This document shows positions 26,303 through 34,993 of a stretch of DNA of 64,000 bases, piece after piece. The notes under the pieces were generated by a model. It was given only the letters and a program-made list of their open reading frames with translations. It was not told where the DNA came from and ran no database searches. The position numbers and the translations under genes were made by a program. This DNA comes from Rhodanobacter soli (GTDB taxonomy: Bacteria; Pseudomonadota; Gammaproteobacteria; Xanthomonadales; Rhodanobacteraceae): the NCBI RefSeq assembly GCF_040548735.1, contig NZ_JBEPSD010000003.1, forward strand, positions 124,001-188,000. Reading direction: 5' to 3'. The stretch's first letter is position 1; the number at the start of each line of letters is the position of its first letter.

Positions 26303-27688
26303 TCAGTCGATGCCGAGCTTCTTCAGCTTGTAGCGCAGTGCGCGGAAGGTGATACCGAGTTTGCGGGCGGCGGCGGTCTTGTTGTAGCGCGATTCTTCCA
26401 GCGCCTTGACGATGGCGGTGCGCTCGAGGTTGCTGATGTAGTCGTCGAGGCCGCCGTTGGCGCTGGCGGCTGCCGGTGGCTGCGGCTGCTGGCCCGGTGT
26501 CGCCGCTTCCTGGCCAGGCCGTGCGCTGCGTTGGGGCAGCATCAGGTCGGCCGCTTCGATGGTGCTGCCGTCGCACATCGCCATCGCGCGTTCGAGGATG
26601 TTTTCCAGCTCGCGCACGTTGCCGGGGAATTCGTACGCGTCCAGCGCGTCGCGGGCGGACGGCGACAGCTGGCCGACGCTTTCGCCGCTCTTGCCGGCCA
26701 GCGCCTTGAGGATGAACGCGGACAGCTGCGGCACGTCACCGCGGCGTTCGCGCAGCGGCGGCACGCGTAACTCGATGACGTTGATGCGGTAGAACAGGTC
26801 CTGGCGGAACTGGCCTTGCTCGACTAGCTGGCCGAGGTTCTTGTGGGTGGCCGAGAGAATGCGTACGTCGACCGGGATCTCGTCGCGGCCGCCGATCGGG
26901 CGCACCGCTTTTTCCTGGATCGCGCGCAGCAGCTTCACCTGCATGTGCAGCGGCAGCTCGGCCACCTCGTCGAGGAACAGGGTGCCGCCCTGGGCGGCCT
27001 GGAACAGGCCTTCCTTGTCCACGCTGGCGCCGGTGAAGCTGCCCTTGCGATGGCCGAAGAACTCGCTCTCCATCAGCTCGGACGGGATCGCGCCGCAATT
27101 GACCGGCACGAACGGGCCGCTGGCTCGCGGGCCCTGCTCGTGGATCAGCCGGGCCACCAGTTCCTTGCCCACGCCGGATTCGCCGGCGATGTAGACCGGC
27201 GCCTGGTTGCGCGCCAGCTTGCCGATGGTGGAACGCACCTGTTGCATCGCCGCGGAGTCGCCGATCAGGCGGTCGCCGGAATCGCCGGTTTTCGCCGCGG
27301 CACCGCCGTTGCGTTTTTCCTCGGCCAGGCGCAGGGCGGTGCGCACCAGTCCGCGCAGCATCTGGATGTCGACCGGCTTGGAGACGAAATCGAACGCGCC
27401 GGCCTTCAGCGCGTTCACCGCGGCGTCGACGTTGCCGTAGGCGGTGATCATCGCCACCGGCATGTCCGGATGGTTGGCGGCGATCAGCTCGATCACCTCC
27501 TGGCCATTGCCGTCGGGCAGCCGCATGTCGGTGAAGCACAGGTCGTAACTGCGTTCGGCCAGTGCGCGGCGTGCCTCGCCGACGGTACCCACGGCGTCGA
27601 CCTGCAGGTCCATTCGCCCCAGCGTGATGGTCAGCAGTTCGCGGATGTCGCGTTCGTCGTCAATGACCAGGACGGTCTGTGGGTTCAT
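26303..27688 (-). CDS. pilR: PilR, sigma-54-dependent response regulator of type IV pilus genes
   Basis: 461 residues. The receiver domain carries the phospho-aspartate D54 in CFTDMRLPDGNGQ. The AAA+ domain has Walker A GESGVGKE (169-176) and GSFTGA, the sigma-54 contact loop. The C-terminal Fis-type helix-turn-helix is YNKTAAARKLGITFRALRY, ending KKLGID. From recall, the ITLGRMDL stretch, NQAPVYIAGESG and the C-terminal KLGID are close to Pseudomonas PilR rather than to NtrC or AtoC. PilR activates pilA with RpoN. Its partner pilS is normally adjacent; here it lies ~15.7 kb away beyond a carbohydrate locus. Confidence 0.88.
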   Translation of the reverse strand: MNPQTVLVIDDERDIRELLTITLGRMDLQVDAVGTVGEARRALAERSYDLCFTDMRLPDGNGQEVIELIAANHPDMPVAMITAYGNVDAAVNALKAGAFDFVSKPVDIQMLRGLVRTALRLAEEKRNGGAAAKTGDSGDRLIGDSAAMQQVRSTIGKLARNQAPVYIAGESGVGKELVARLIHEQGPRASGPFVPVNCGAIPSELMESEFFGHRKGSFTGASVDKEGLFQAAQGGTLFLDEVAELPLHMQVKLLRAIQEKAVRPIGGRDEIPVDVRILSATHKNLGQLVEQGQFRQDLFYRINVIELRVPPLRERRGDVPQLSAFILKALAGKSGESVGQLSPSARDALDAYEFPGNVRELENILERAMAMCDGSTIEAADLMLPQRSARPGQEAATPGQQPQPPAAASANGGLDDYISNLERTAIVKALEESRYNKTAAARKLGITFRALRYKLKKLGID

Positions 27689-27727
27689 GGCACGGCGCGT
27701 GGCTATCGATGCAACAGAGAATACCCG

Positions 27728-27744
27728 GCCCCGCGCTGCGGGGC
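27728..27744 (-). terminator. Short GC hairpin after the esterase gene
   Basis: GCCCCGC and GCGGGGC form a 7-bp perfect stem with a 3-nt loop, 9 bp beyond the esterase stop on the minus strand and before pilR. There is no clear U-tract, so it may be a weak terminator or an attenuator of read-through into pilR. Confidence 0.4.
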
Positions 27745-27752
27745 AAAGACTG

Positions 27753-28841
27753 CTAATGCCCCAGCCGGCGGTCGAAGAAGCGCACCATCACGGCATATGC
27801 CTCGCGCGATTCGGGCATGTCCGGGTCCGAGAAGAACGAATGCCACATGCCATCCCAGACATGCAGCTCGGTATCCACCCCGGCCGCGGTCAGCAGGGCC
27901 TGGCTGTGCAGGACCGAGCTCAGGGTGAAATCGCGGCTGCCAGTGATCAGCAGGGTCGGCGGGAACTTCGCCAGCAGCACGGGGGAGTTGGCCGGGAATA
28001 CCAGCGGGTCGCTGGCGCTGGCGCCCTTGAAGTACGGCAGGTCGGCCAGTTTGAGCGGTCCGGCGGGCGGCGGGTCGCCGCTCAGCACGGGCGCCACGTA
28101 GGCGGAATCGCCGCCAAGGTCGCTGATCGAACCGCAGAAGGTGCCGATCGCTCCCGGCACCGGCAGCTTTTTGGTGATGATCCGCGCGACCGCCTCGCCG
28201 GTGAGCACGCCGCCGGCGGAGCAGCCGTAGATGCCGATGTTCCGCGCCGGGTACTGCTTGAGCAGGGCGCGGTAGACCGCCTCGACGTCCTCGCTGGCGG
28301 CCGGGAACACGTGTTCCGGCCCCTGCCGGTAGTCCACGCTGACGACCTTGATCCGGCCCAGGCTGGCCAGCGGGATCGCCTCCACCAGCCCGCCGCTGTG
28401 CGCGCCCCACAGGAAGGCGCCGCCGTGCAGGTTGATCAGCACCCGGTGCCGCTGCCCCGCGGCGATGCCCTGTGCCGGCAGCACCACGTCCGTGGGCACG
28501 CCGCCGATGGTCTCGGTGTGGATCTTCACCGGATAGAGTTTCTTCATGCGATCGGCGCGATCGGTGTTGATCCTGTCGTAGTAGGCGCGACTGGCAGCGA
28601 TCGAGCCGATGCCCGGCGCGTGCCGGCTTTGTTCGAGCATCCGCTGGAACTGCCGTTGCGCCTGGGGCGACGCGTACGCCGAGTACGGCACGACGAAGGC
28701 AGGCACGCTCACGTTGCCGCGGCTGTCGACGCCGGGCCGTTGCGCCTGCGCGAACGCCGGGGCGCCGAACATGCCGATGCAGAGCAGGCCGGCGCCGAAC
28801 AGGACGGTTTGCATCAGTCGTGGGGCGCGTGTTGCAGGCAT
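27753..28841 (-). CDS. Exported alpha/beta-hydrolase esterase (HSL-like)
   Basis: 362 residues from the ATG at 28841, chosen because GAGGAG lies 7 nt upstream; a TTG at 28859 would extend it. A signal peptide ends near AFAQAQ (~32). The hydrolase core has an HGGAF oxyanion motif (139-143), nucleophile elbow GCSAG with S208, a candidate acid in TGSRDF and histidine in GMWHSFF, as in hormone-sensitive-lipase-type carboxylesterases. It is the last gene of the minus-strand GH65-sulfatase operon, 37 bp after the GH65 stop. In that setting it could remove acyl groups from a sugar substrate in the periplasm; this is inference. Confidence 0.82.
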   Translation of the reverse strand: MPATRAPRLMQTVLFGAGLLCIGMFGAPAFAQAQRPGVDSRGNVSVPAFVVPYSAYASPQAQRQFQRMLEQSRHAPGIGSIAASRAYYDRINTDRADRMKKLYPVKIHTETIGGVPTDVVLPAQGIAAGQRHRVLINLHGGAFLWGAHSGGLVEAIPLASLGRIKVVSVDYRQGPEHVFPAASEDVEAVYRALLKQYPARNIGIYGCSAGGVLTGEAVARIITKKLPVPGAIGTFCGSISDLGGDSAYVAPVLSGDPPPAGPLKLADLPYFKGASASDPLVFPANSPVLLAKFPPTLLITGSRDFTLSSVLHSQALLTAAGVDTELHVWDGMWHSFFSDPDMPESREAYAVMVRFFDRRLGH

Positions 28842-28878
28842 GGTCTTTCTCCTCGTCAAGTCGGGGTGGCGCGGCAGT

Positions 28879-31155
28879 TCAGAGTGCGTGGCGGACCAGT
28901 TCCGGCTTGCCGTCGGCCGTGCGGCGGACCGTGATGTCGTAGTAGCGGCCGCGCAAGCTGACGTGCTTCAGCGTGAACGACTTCCACGGCGGCGGCAGCA
29001 CCGGCGCATAGGCCTCGACCAGTCCGCCCTGTTCGATACGCAGGCCGGTGAAGCCGTAGAGGATGTTTTGCAGCAGGCCGCCCGAGGCGGTCAGGAAATA
29101 GCCGGTGTTGTTGCTGGCGGTCTCGGTGCGCACGTTGAACGGCGGCTTCAGTACGTGGGTGGTGAGGTTGCGCTGGAACCACGCGCCGGCCGTCTGCGCG
29201 TCGCCCAGCGTGGCGGCGGCGATCGACACGGGCGAAAGCCCCATGCTGTTCGGCTCCTGCCGCGACCGCTCGATCAGCCCCATCGCGTAGTCGAAATCGT
29301 TGCGACGCACCTCGGCGCTCATCGGCAGGTCCAGCGAGGGATAGGCGAGCGCCGGCAGGGCGGTGGCGCCCCAGGCGTCGATGTCGTGCGGCACGCTTTC
29401 GTCGAAATCGAGATGGTGTCCGTCCTTCGCCGAGAACGGGATGTGCAGCTGCGCGGCGACATCGGCCCAGTGCGGGTCCGACTTCACGCCGACGACGGAC
29501 GCGGCGGCCACGGCGATGTTCAGCGCCTTGCGCGCCGAGGCGTTGGTGAACGTGTCGTTCGGTACGTCGTTGTAGGCCTCCAGCACGGAGGTGACGTGGT
29601 GGATTTCGTAGCGGTGTTTGTCTGCCACCCAGGTCGCGCGGCTGGCCCAGAAATCCGCCACGTCGCGGATCACCGGCCAGCCGTAGCGGGCCAGCCACTG
29701 GCGGTCGCCGCTGGCCAGGTAGTACTGCCACTGCGCGATGGCGACGTCGGCGTTGACGTGGATCTCGCGCTCGCCGAGCACGTAGGCCATGTGCGGCGTC
29801 TGCTCGCTGCCGTTCTGCGGGTCGGCCTCCCACGGGAACATCGCGCCGCGCAGGCCGCGTGCCTGCGCACGCGCTTCGGCCGCCGGCAAGGTGCGCGAGC
29901 GGAACATCACCAGCGATTTCGCCCGCTGCGGATGCAGCAACAGCAGCGCGGGAAAGACCCAGGTGTCGCTGTCCCAGAACACGTGGCCGGCGTAGCCGGG
30001 CGTCATGCCGCAGCCACCGGTCGCCCAGGCGGTGTCGGGGGTGGTATTGGACAGCAGGTAATAGAGGTCGGAGTGGACGATCTGCTGCGCCTGCGGATCG
30101 CCGTCGATGCGGATGTCCGATGTCCAGAGTTCGCTCCAGGCATGGCGGTGCGCGTCGAGCAGGCGCTCGAAGCCGGCCGTGCGTGCGGCGTTGGCCAGCG
30201 CGCGATCCTGCTGCGCATCGCCACCCCAGCCCGCGCGCGACAGCGCGACGAACTTGGTGAAGGTGTAGGTCTGTCCCTTGCGCACTTTCGCGGTGAGGTT
30301 CAGCGCCAGCCGGTAGCTGCTTCGGTACACGCGCAGGTCGGTGGGCTGCAGGCCCGCGGGCAGGTCGATCGCGGCCGCCTCGGCCATCGACAGACCTTGC
30401 TCGGCGTGGCCGTCTAGCCATAGCGTGCGGTCACCCGCGTCGCCATCGGCGGCGGTGACATGCGTGTCGCCGTGGTACCAGAGCGCTGCACGGTCGGGCG
30501 TGGCCGGTGCGACCGGTTCGAGCTTCAGGTTGTGCGCCGCCACCGCCTCCTGCATTTCATCGCCGGTCAGGCGCGCCAGCGGGAAGCGCGGCTGATGCGG
30601 CGCCCACAGGTTCAGCGCGAACGACAGCTGCACCTCGCCGTCGAACTCCGGCGTGATCGACAGCCGGGTCGCGGCGAGGTGCGGCGAGGCCTGGCTGACC
30701 AGGCTCGTCACTTCGATGCGCGTGGCCCGACCATGGTCGAGGTAGCGGTAGCGCGTAGTGAGCGTGCCCTCGTACATATCCAATTGCTGCCGGTAGTCCT
30801 GGAACACGGCCGGGTCCAGCGCGACTTGGTTGAGCCAGAAGTGGCCGGCCGGCGAGTCGCCCGTGCTGTAGTCGATCTCGCTCCAGCCGGGCACCGCGGC
30901 CGGGCGTGCGATATCGCCCTTCGCGTAGTCCATGAACGCGACCAGGTAGGCCAGGTTGCCCTCGGTGCCGCGCGGCGCAGTCAGTGTCGACAGGTAGCCG
31001 TTGCCGAGCTGGCCGGGAAAGTAGTGGGTGAAGTCCTTCGCGGTGGCCGTCAACAGGAAGCTGGGATCGGTCGCGGCCCGCGCGCCGACGGCACCGCCAA
31101 GGCCGATGACGGCCAGTGCCGCGAGGTGCCACCGTCGACGGGATGCGCGCTTCAT
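28879..31155 (-). CDS. Exported GH65-family glycoside hydrolase, copy A
   Basis: 758 residues from the ATG with a GGGGAGGT ribosome binding site. The signal peptide ends near ARA-ATDPSFLL. The protein matches the GH65 (alpha/alpha)6 plan: GRATRIEVTSLVSQASPHLAATRLSITP, HVFWDSDTWVFPALLLLHP, REIHVNADVAIAQWQYY, HHVTSVLEAYNDVPNDTFTNA and TETASNNTGYFLTASGG. The usual PDE at the general-acid loop reads VLE; the glutamate (~526) is kept. Exported GH65 members are hydrolases such as acid trehalase or kojibiose hydrolase rather than phosphorylases. It is a diverged tandem duplicate of the next gene upstream, with 73 bp between them. Confidence 0.85.
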   Translation of the reverse strand: MKRASRRRWHLAALAVIGLGGAVGARAATDPSFLLTATAKDFTHYFPGQLGNGYLSTLTAPRGTEGNLAYLVAFMDYAKGDIARPAAVPGWSEIDYSTGDSPAGHFWLNQVALDPAVFQDYRQQLDMYEGTLTTRYRYLDHGRATRIEVTSLVSQASPHLAATRLSITPEFDGEVQLSFALNLWAPHQPRFPLARLTGDEMQEAVAAHNLKLEPVAPATPDRAALWYHGDTHVTAADGDAGDRTLWLDGHAEQGLSMAEAAAIDLPAGLQPTDLRVYRSSYRLALNLTAKVRKGQTYTFTKFVALSRAGWGGDAQQDRALANAARTAGFERLLDAHRHAWSELWTSDIRIDGDPQAQQIVHSDLYYLLSNTTPDTAWATGGCGMTPGYAGHVFWDSDTWVFPALLLLHPQRAKSLVMFRSRTLPAAEARAQARGLRGAMFPWEADPQNGSEQTPHMAYVLGEREIHVNADVAIAQWQYYLASGDRQWLARYGWPVIRDVADFWASRATWVADKHRYEIHHVTSVLEAYNDVPNDTFTNASARKALNIAVAAASVVGVKSDPHWADVAAQLHIPFSAKDGHHLDFDESVPHDIDAWGATALPALAYPSLDLPMSAEVRRNDFDYAMGLIERSRQEPNSMGLSPVSIAAATLGDAQTAGAWFQRNLTTHVLKPPFNVRTETASNNTGYFLTASGGLLQNILYGFTGLRIEQGGLVEAYAPVLPPPWKSFTLKHVSLRGRYYDITVRRTADGKPELVRHAL

Positions 31156-31228
31156 CTCGACCTCCCCGGCCTCGCCGGTTGTCGCTGGCCGCACCCGGTC
31201 CATCCAGGTGCGGCATGGTGGCGATGTT

Positions 31229-33481
31229 TCAGATCGCGGTGCGGGTCAGCTTCGCCTTGCCGTCGGCATCGCGATCGATACGGATGTCGTAGTGCTTGCC
31301 GCGGAAGGTGATGCGCCTGAGCGTCAGCGATTTCCACCCCGGCGGCAGCACCGGCGCATACGCCTCGGCCAGGCCGTCGTCCTCGATGCGCAGGCCGCTG
31401 AGGCCATAGACGAAGCTCTGCACGAAGCCGGCCGACGTCGCGAGGATGTAGCCCGCGTTGTTGGCGACGGTTTCCGTGCGCACGTTGAACGGCGGTTTCA
31501 GGAAGCCGACCAGGTTGCGCTGGATCCACTCGCCGGCGGCCTTGTCGTCGCCCAATTCGGCGGCGCCGACGGCGAGCATCACCATCATCATTTCGTTCGG
31601 GTCGTCGCCATGCACTTTCAGTTCGTGCAACTGGAACGCGAAGTCGTTGCGGCGCACCTGCGGCGACATCGGCAGGTCGAGGTTCGGATACATCAGCCAG
31701 GCCAGCGACGAGCCCATCCAGGTGATCTTGTCGTGCGGCACCGAGGCGTCGAAGTCGAGATGGCGCTGGTTCTTCTCGTCGAACGGGATGTACATCTTCG
31801 CGGCGATCGTGGCCCATTGCGGATCGGGCGCGGCGCCGACGAGCTTCGCGGCCTTGATCGCGATCTGCAGCGACTTGCGTGCGGCGGCATTGGTGAACGA
31901 GTCGTTCGGCACGTCGTCGTAGGCCTCGTCGGGCGAGGTGACGTGATGGATCTCGTAGCGATCCTGCGCCTTGTCGTACGTGACCCGGCTGACCCAGAAC
32001 TGCGCGATCTCGCGGATCACCGGCCAGCCATGCTGCTTCAGCCAGGCACCATCGCCGCTGGCGAGGTAGTACTGCCATTGCGCGATCGCGATGTCGGCGT
32101 TGACATGGATCTCGCGGAACACGCCGTAGGCGAAGTGCGGCGTATGGTCGACGCCGGTTTCCGGATCGGCCTCCCACGGGTACATCGTGCCCTTCACGCC
32201 GTACTGCTTGGCACGCTCGCGCGCCGGCTGCATGGTGCGCGCGCGGAACATCACGATCGGCTTGGCGCGTTCCGGGTGCAGCAGGAGCAGGGCGGGGAAC
32301 ACCCACGAATCGCTGTCCCAGAACGCATGGCCGGCGTAGCCCGGGGTCAGCGCGCAGGCACCCATCGGCCAGGCCGTGCCTACCGTGGAATTGGACAGCA
32401 GGTAGTACAGGTCCGAATGCACGGCGCGCTGCACGTCCGGATCGCCGTCGACCACGATGTCGGACTTCCACAGCGCATGCCAGGCGGCCTGGTGTTCCGC
32501 GAGCAACGCGGCGAAGCCCTTCTGGCGCGCGGCCCTGGCCAGCGCCACGTCGTCGCGGGCGTCGCCGCCCCAGTTCTGCCGGGATGCGGCGATGTACTTG
32601 GTGAAGGTGTAGGTCTTGCCCTTCTGCACCTTGGCGGTGAGGTTGAGCGACAGCTTGTACGGGCCTTTTTCCAGCTTCACGCTTTCGATCGCGAGACCCG
32701 GCGGCAGCCCGATCGCGGCGGCCTCGGCCATCGTCAGGCCGTGTTCGGCGCGGCCGTCCAGCCACAGCGTCAGCGCCTTCGTGTCGCCGTCGCTGGCGAG
32801 TACGCGGGTGTAGCCGGGATACCACACGGCGGCGCGGTCGGGCGTCGGCACCGGCTTGTTGTCCAGCGTCTGGCCGCTGGCGATCACCGCCGCGATCATC
32901 TCGTCGCCAGTCATGCTGGCGATCGGGAAGCGCGGTTGGTGTTCCGACCACAGCCGGATCGGGAAAGTCAGCTGCACGCTGCCGTCGAACTGTGGCGTGA
33001 TGGAGAGCTGCGTCGCCGCCAGGTGGTTCGAGGCCTGGCTGACGAACGTGGTGACCTGGATGTCGGTGGACTTGTTCGCATAGTCGAAGCGATAGCTCGT
33101 GGTGAGCGTGCCGCCGTGCATGTCCAGCGTCTGCGCGTAGTCGACGAAGATCTTCTTGTCGATGCGGGTCGAATTGAGCCAGCCGCCGCCGGGGTTGTAG
33201 TCGATCTCGCTCCAGCCGGGGATCGCGGCGGGACGCGCGATGTCGCCGGGCTTGTAATCCATGAACGCGACCATGTACGCGCGGTTGCCCTCGGTGCCGC
33301 GCACCGAGGTCATCGTGGAGAAATAGCCGTTGGCCAGGTAGCTGGGGAAATACGTGCCGAAATTTTCCGCCGTGCCGGTGAGCAGGAAGCTGGGGTCGGT
33401 GGCGACGGCGCGCGTGCTGGCGCTGGCCAGCAACAGGCCGAGCGCGATGCCTGGAAGCAGGTGGTGGCGTGGCGAAATCAT
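31229..33481 (-). CDS. Exported GH65-family glycoside hydrolase, copy B
   Basis: 750 residues with a signal peptide (MISPRHHLLPGIALGLLLAS...) and a mature start ATDPSFLLTGTAENF almost identical to copy A. It has AFWDSDSWVFPALLLLHPERA, REIHVNADIAIAQWQYY and the canonical loop HHVTSPDEAYDDVPNDSFTNA with the general acid E519. No phosphate-site signature could be judged by eye, but export argues for hydrolysis of an alpha-linked disaccharide (trehalose, kojibiose or relative) in the periplasm. The start is 36 bp after the sulfatase stop. The pair A/B probably differs in substrate preference. Confidence 0.86.
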   Translation of the reverse strand: MISPRHHLLPGIALGLLLASASTRAVATDPSFLLTGTAENFGTYFPSYLANGYFSTMTSVRGTEGNRAYMVAFMDYKPGDIARPAAIPGWSEIDYNPGGGWLNSTRIDKKIFVDYAQTLDMHGGTLTTSYRFDYANKSTDIQVTTFVSQASNHLAATQLSITPQFDGSVQLTFPIRLWSEHQPRFPIASMTGDEMIAAVIASGQTLDNKPVPTPDRAAVWYPGYTRVLASDGDTKALTLWLDGRAEHGLTMAEAAAIGLPPGLAIESVKLEKGPYKLSLNLTAKVQKGKTYTFTKYIAASRQNWGGDARDDVALARAARQKGFAALLAEHQAAWHALWKSDIVVDGDPDVQRAVHSDLYYLLSNSTVGTAWPMGACALTPGYAGHAFWDSDSWVFPALLLLHPERAKPIVMFRARTMQPARERAKQYGVKGTMYPWEADPETGVDHTPHFAYGVFREIHVNADIAIAQWQYYLASGDGAWLKQHGWPVIREIAQFWVSRVTYDKAQDRYEIHHVTSPDEAYDDVPNDSFTNAAARKSLQIAIKAAKLVGAAPDPQWATIAAKMYIPFDEKNQRHLDFDASVPHDKITWMGSSLAWLMYPNLDLPMSPQVRRNDFAFQLHELKVHGDDPNEMMMVMLAVGAAELGDDKAAGEWIQRNLVGFLKPPFNVRTETVANNAGYILATSAGFVQSFVYGLSGLRIEDDGLAEAYAPVLPPGWKSLTLRRITFRGKHYDIRIDRDADGKAKLTRTAI

Positions 33482-33517
33482 CTCGACATGGCTCCTCGGG
33501 TCACGGGGCGGGGCGGT

Positions 33518-34993
33518 TCAATGCGCGGGGCCGAACGGGTCGGTGACGCCAGCCATCCACGGGTCGTGCGTGGCAGTGCGCCATGCGGCCAGTTGCTTGC
33601 GCAGGTCGGCCAGCGCGGCGGCTTGCGCGGGATCGTCGGCCAGGTTGATCACCTCGTCGGGATCGGCGGCGAGGTCGTACAGTTCTTCGGCAGGACGGTG
33701 CCGGAAGGCTTCGAGCGTGCGTTTGCCGAGGCGGACGCCGGGCGTCGAGACGATCGCCTTCCAGCTCGGCGACAGCGCCACGTCGCTGGCGATCGGCACT
33801 TCCAGGCTCGGCTCGAGATTGTGGAAATAGCTGTAGCTGCGCGTGCGCAGCGAGCGGATCGGGTAGTACTGGTTGATCTCGTGGAAGCTGTGCGTGGCGA
33901 ACACGCGGTCCCAGCCGGCGGGGTTCTCGTGCTCCAGGACCGGCAGCAGCGAGCGCCCCGGCAGCGGCAGGAAATGGTAGTCCGCGGGCACCGCCGCACC
34001 GGCCCAGGCCAGGATCGTGGGCGTGATGTCGATCCAGCTGACCATCGCCCGGTTATGCAGGTTGCGCTTGCGCTGCTGCGGCGAGCGCACGATCAAGGGC
34101 AGGCGGATGCCTTCGTGGTAGAGGTTGTCCTTCGCGCCCGGGAACGGCCGGCCGTTGTCGCTGAGGAAGATCACCAGGGTGTCGTCCGCATGGCCGCTGG
34201 CTTCGAGTTCCTGCAACAGCACGCCGACGCCGCTGTCGAGCCGGCTGACCGCTTCGCCGTACTGCGCCAGGTCGGCGCGCACCTCCGGCAGGTCGGGCAG
34301 GTGCGACGGCACCGCTACGTCGGCCGGCGCGTAGCGTTCGCGCTTCACTTCGGGCCAGTCGCGCGTGTTGCCGAATTGCGAGGGATCGCCGGCGCGGTGC
34401 GGATCGCTGTAGCCGACGGTGAGGAAGAACGGCCGTCCCGCCTGCGCGCGCATCCAGTGTCCCGCTGCATGGCCCATCGCGGCGACGTCGCGGTTGCCGG
34501 CCTGCTCCGGCAGCAGCCACGCGTCGTAGTCCAACAAGGCCAGCGGCTTGACGTGCAGCTTGCCGACGAGGGCCGTGGCGTAACCGGCCTGTTTCAGCAT
34601 CCACGGCAAGGTCTTCACGTTGTCCAGCAGCGAGAAGTTGTGCACGTCGTGGCTCAGGCCGTACATGCCATTGGTGTGCGAATAGAGGCCGGTGTAGAGC
34701 GTCGCGCGGCTCGAACTGCACGACGACACGGCGGCATACGCGTCGGTGAAAAGGCTGCCTTCGCGGGCCAGCCGATCGAGCACGGGCGTCCTCAGCATGC
34801 CGCCGCAGCAGCCCAGGTCATAGCCCAGGTCGTCGGCCACGATCAGCAGCACGTTGCGACCGGGCCGATCATCCTGGCGGCTGGCCGCAGGTGCGGCGGC
34901 GCGGGCGGGTGTCGCCGCGGCCATGCCCGGCCCCAGTGCGGCGCCCGCGGCGGCGACACTGGCGGCAAGAAATTCGCGGCGGCTGAGGCTCAT
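33518..34993 (-). CDS. Tat-exported sulfatase related to heparan N-sulfatase (SGSH)
   Basis: 491 residues. The N-terminus MSLSRREFLAASVAAAG carries a twin-arginine motif followed by a hydrophobic stretch. Metal ligands are in VADDLGYD (D54, D55) and SDNGRPFPGAKDN. The formylglycine motif reads VSSCSSSRATLYTG: Cys92 and Arg96 are present, but the usual proline at +2 is serine. NGMYGLSHDVHNF and LPWMLKQAGYATALVGKLHVKP are, as I recall them, close to mammalian SGSH, placing it in the S1 N-sulfoglucosamine-sulfohydrolase-like group. It should remove sulfate from a sugar in the periplasm. The start overlaps the transporter stop (ATGA). Confidence 0.85.
   Translation of the reverse strand: MSLSRREFLAASVAAAGAALGPGMAAATPARAAAPAASRQDDRPGRNVLLIVADDLGYDLGCCGGMLRTPVLDRLAREGSLFTDAYAAVSSCSSSRATLYTGLYSHTNGMYGLSHDVHNFSLLDNVKTLPWMLKQAGYATALVGKLHVKPLALLDYDAWLLPEQAGNRDVAAMGHAAGHWMRAQAGRPFFLTVGYSDPHRAGDPSQFGNTRDWPEVKRERYAPADVAVPSHLPDLPEVRADLAQYGEAVSRLDSGVGVLLQELEASGHADDTLVIFLSDNGRPFPGAKDNLYHEGIRLPLIVRSPQQRKRNLHNRAMVSWIDITPTILAWAGAAVPADYHFLPLPGRSLLPVLEHENPAGWDRVFATHSFHEINQYYPIRSLRTRSYSYFHNLEPSLEVPIASDVALSPSWKAIVSTPGVRLGKRTLEAFRHRPAEELYDLAADPDEVINLADDPAQAAALADLRKQLAAWRTATHDPWMAGVTDPFGPAH

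Noticed and set aside
26303-27688. Assignment of the sigma-54 activator to the adjacent permease pair (AtoC-like)
   Set aside because: Such permeases are often controlled by AtoC-like regulators, but the receiver sequence, the QAPVYIAGESG stretch and the C-terminus resemble PilR, and pilS lies just beyond the inserted locus. The genes are convergent, not co-transcribed.
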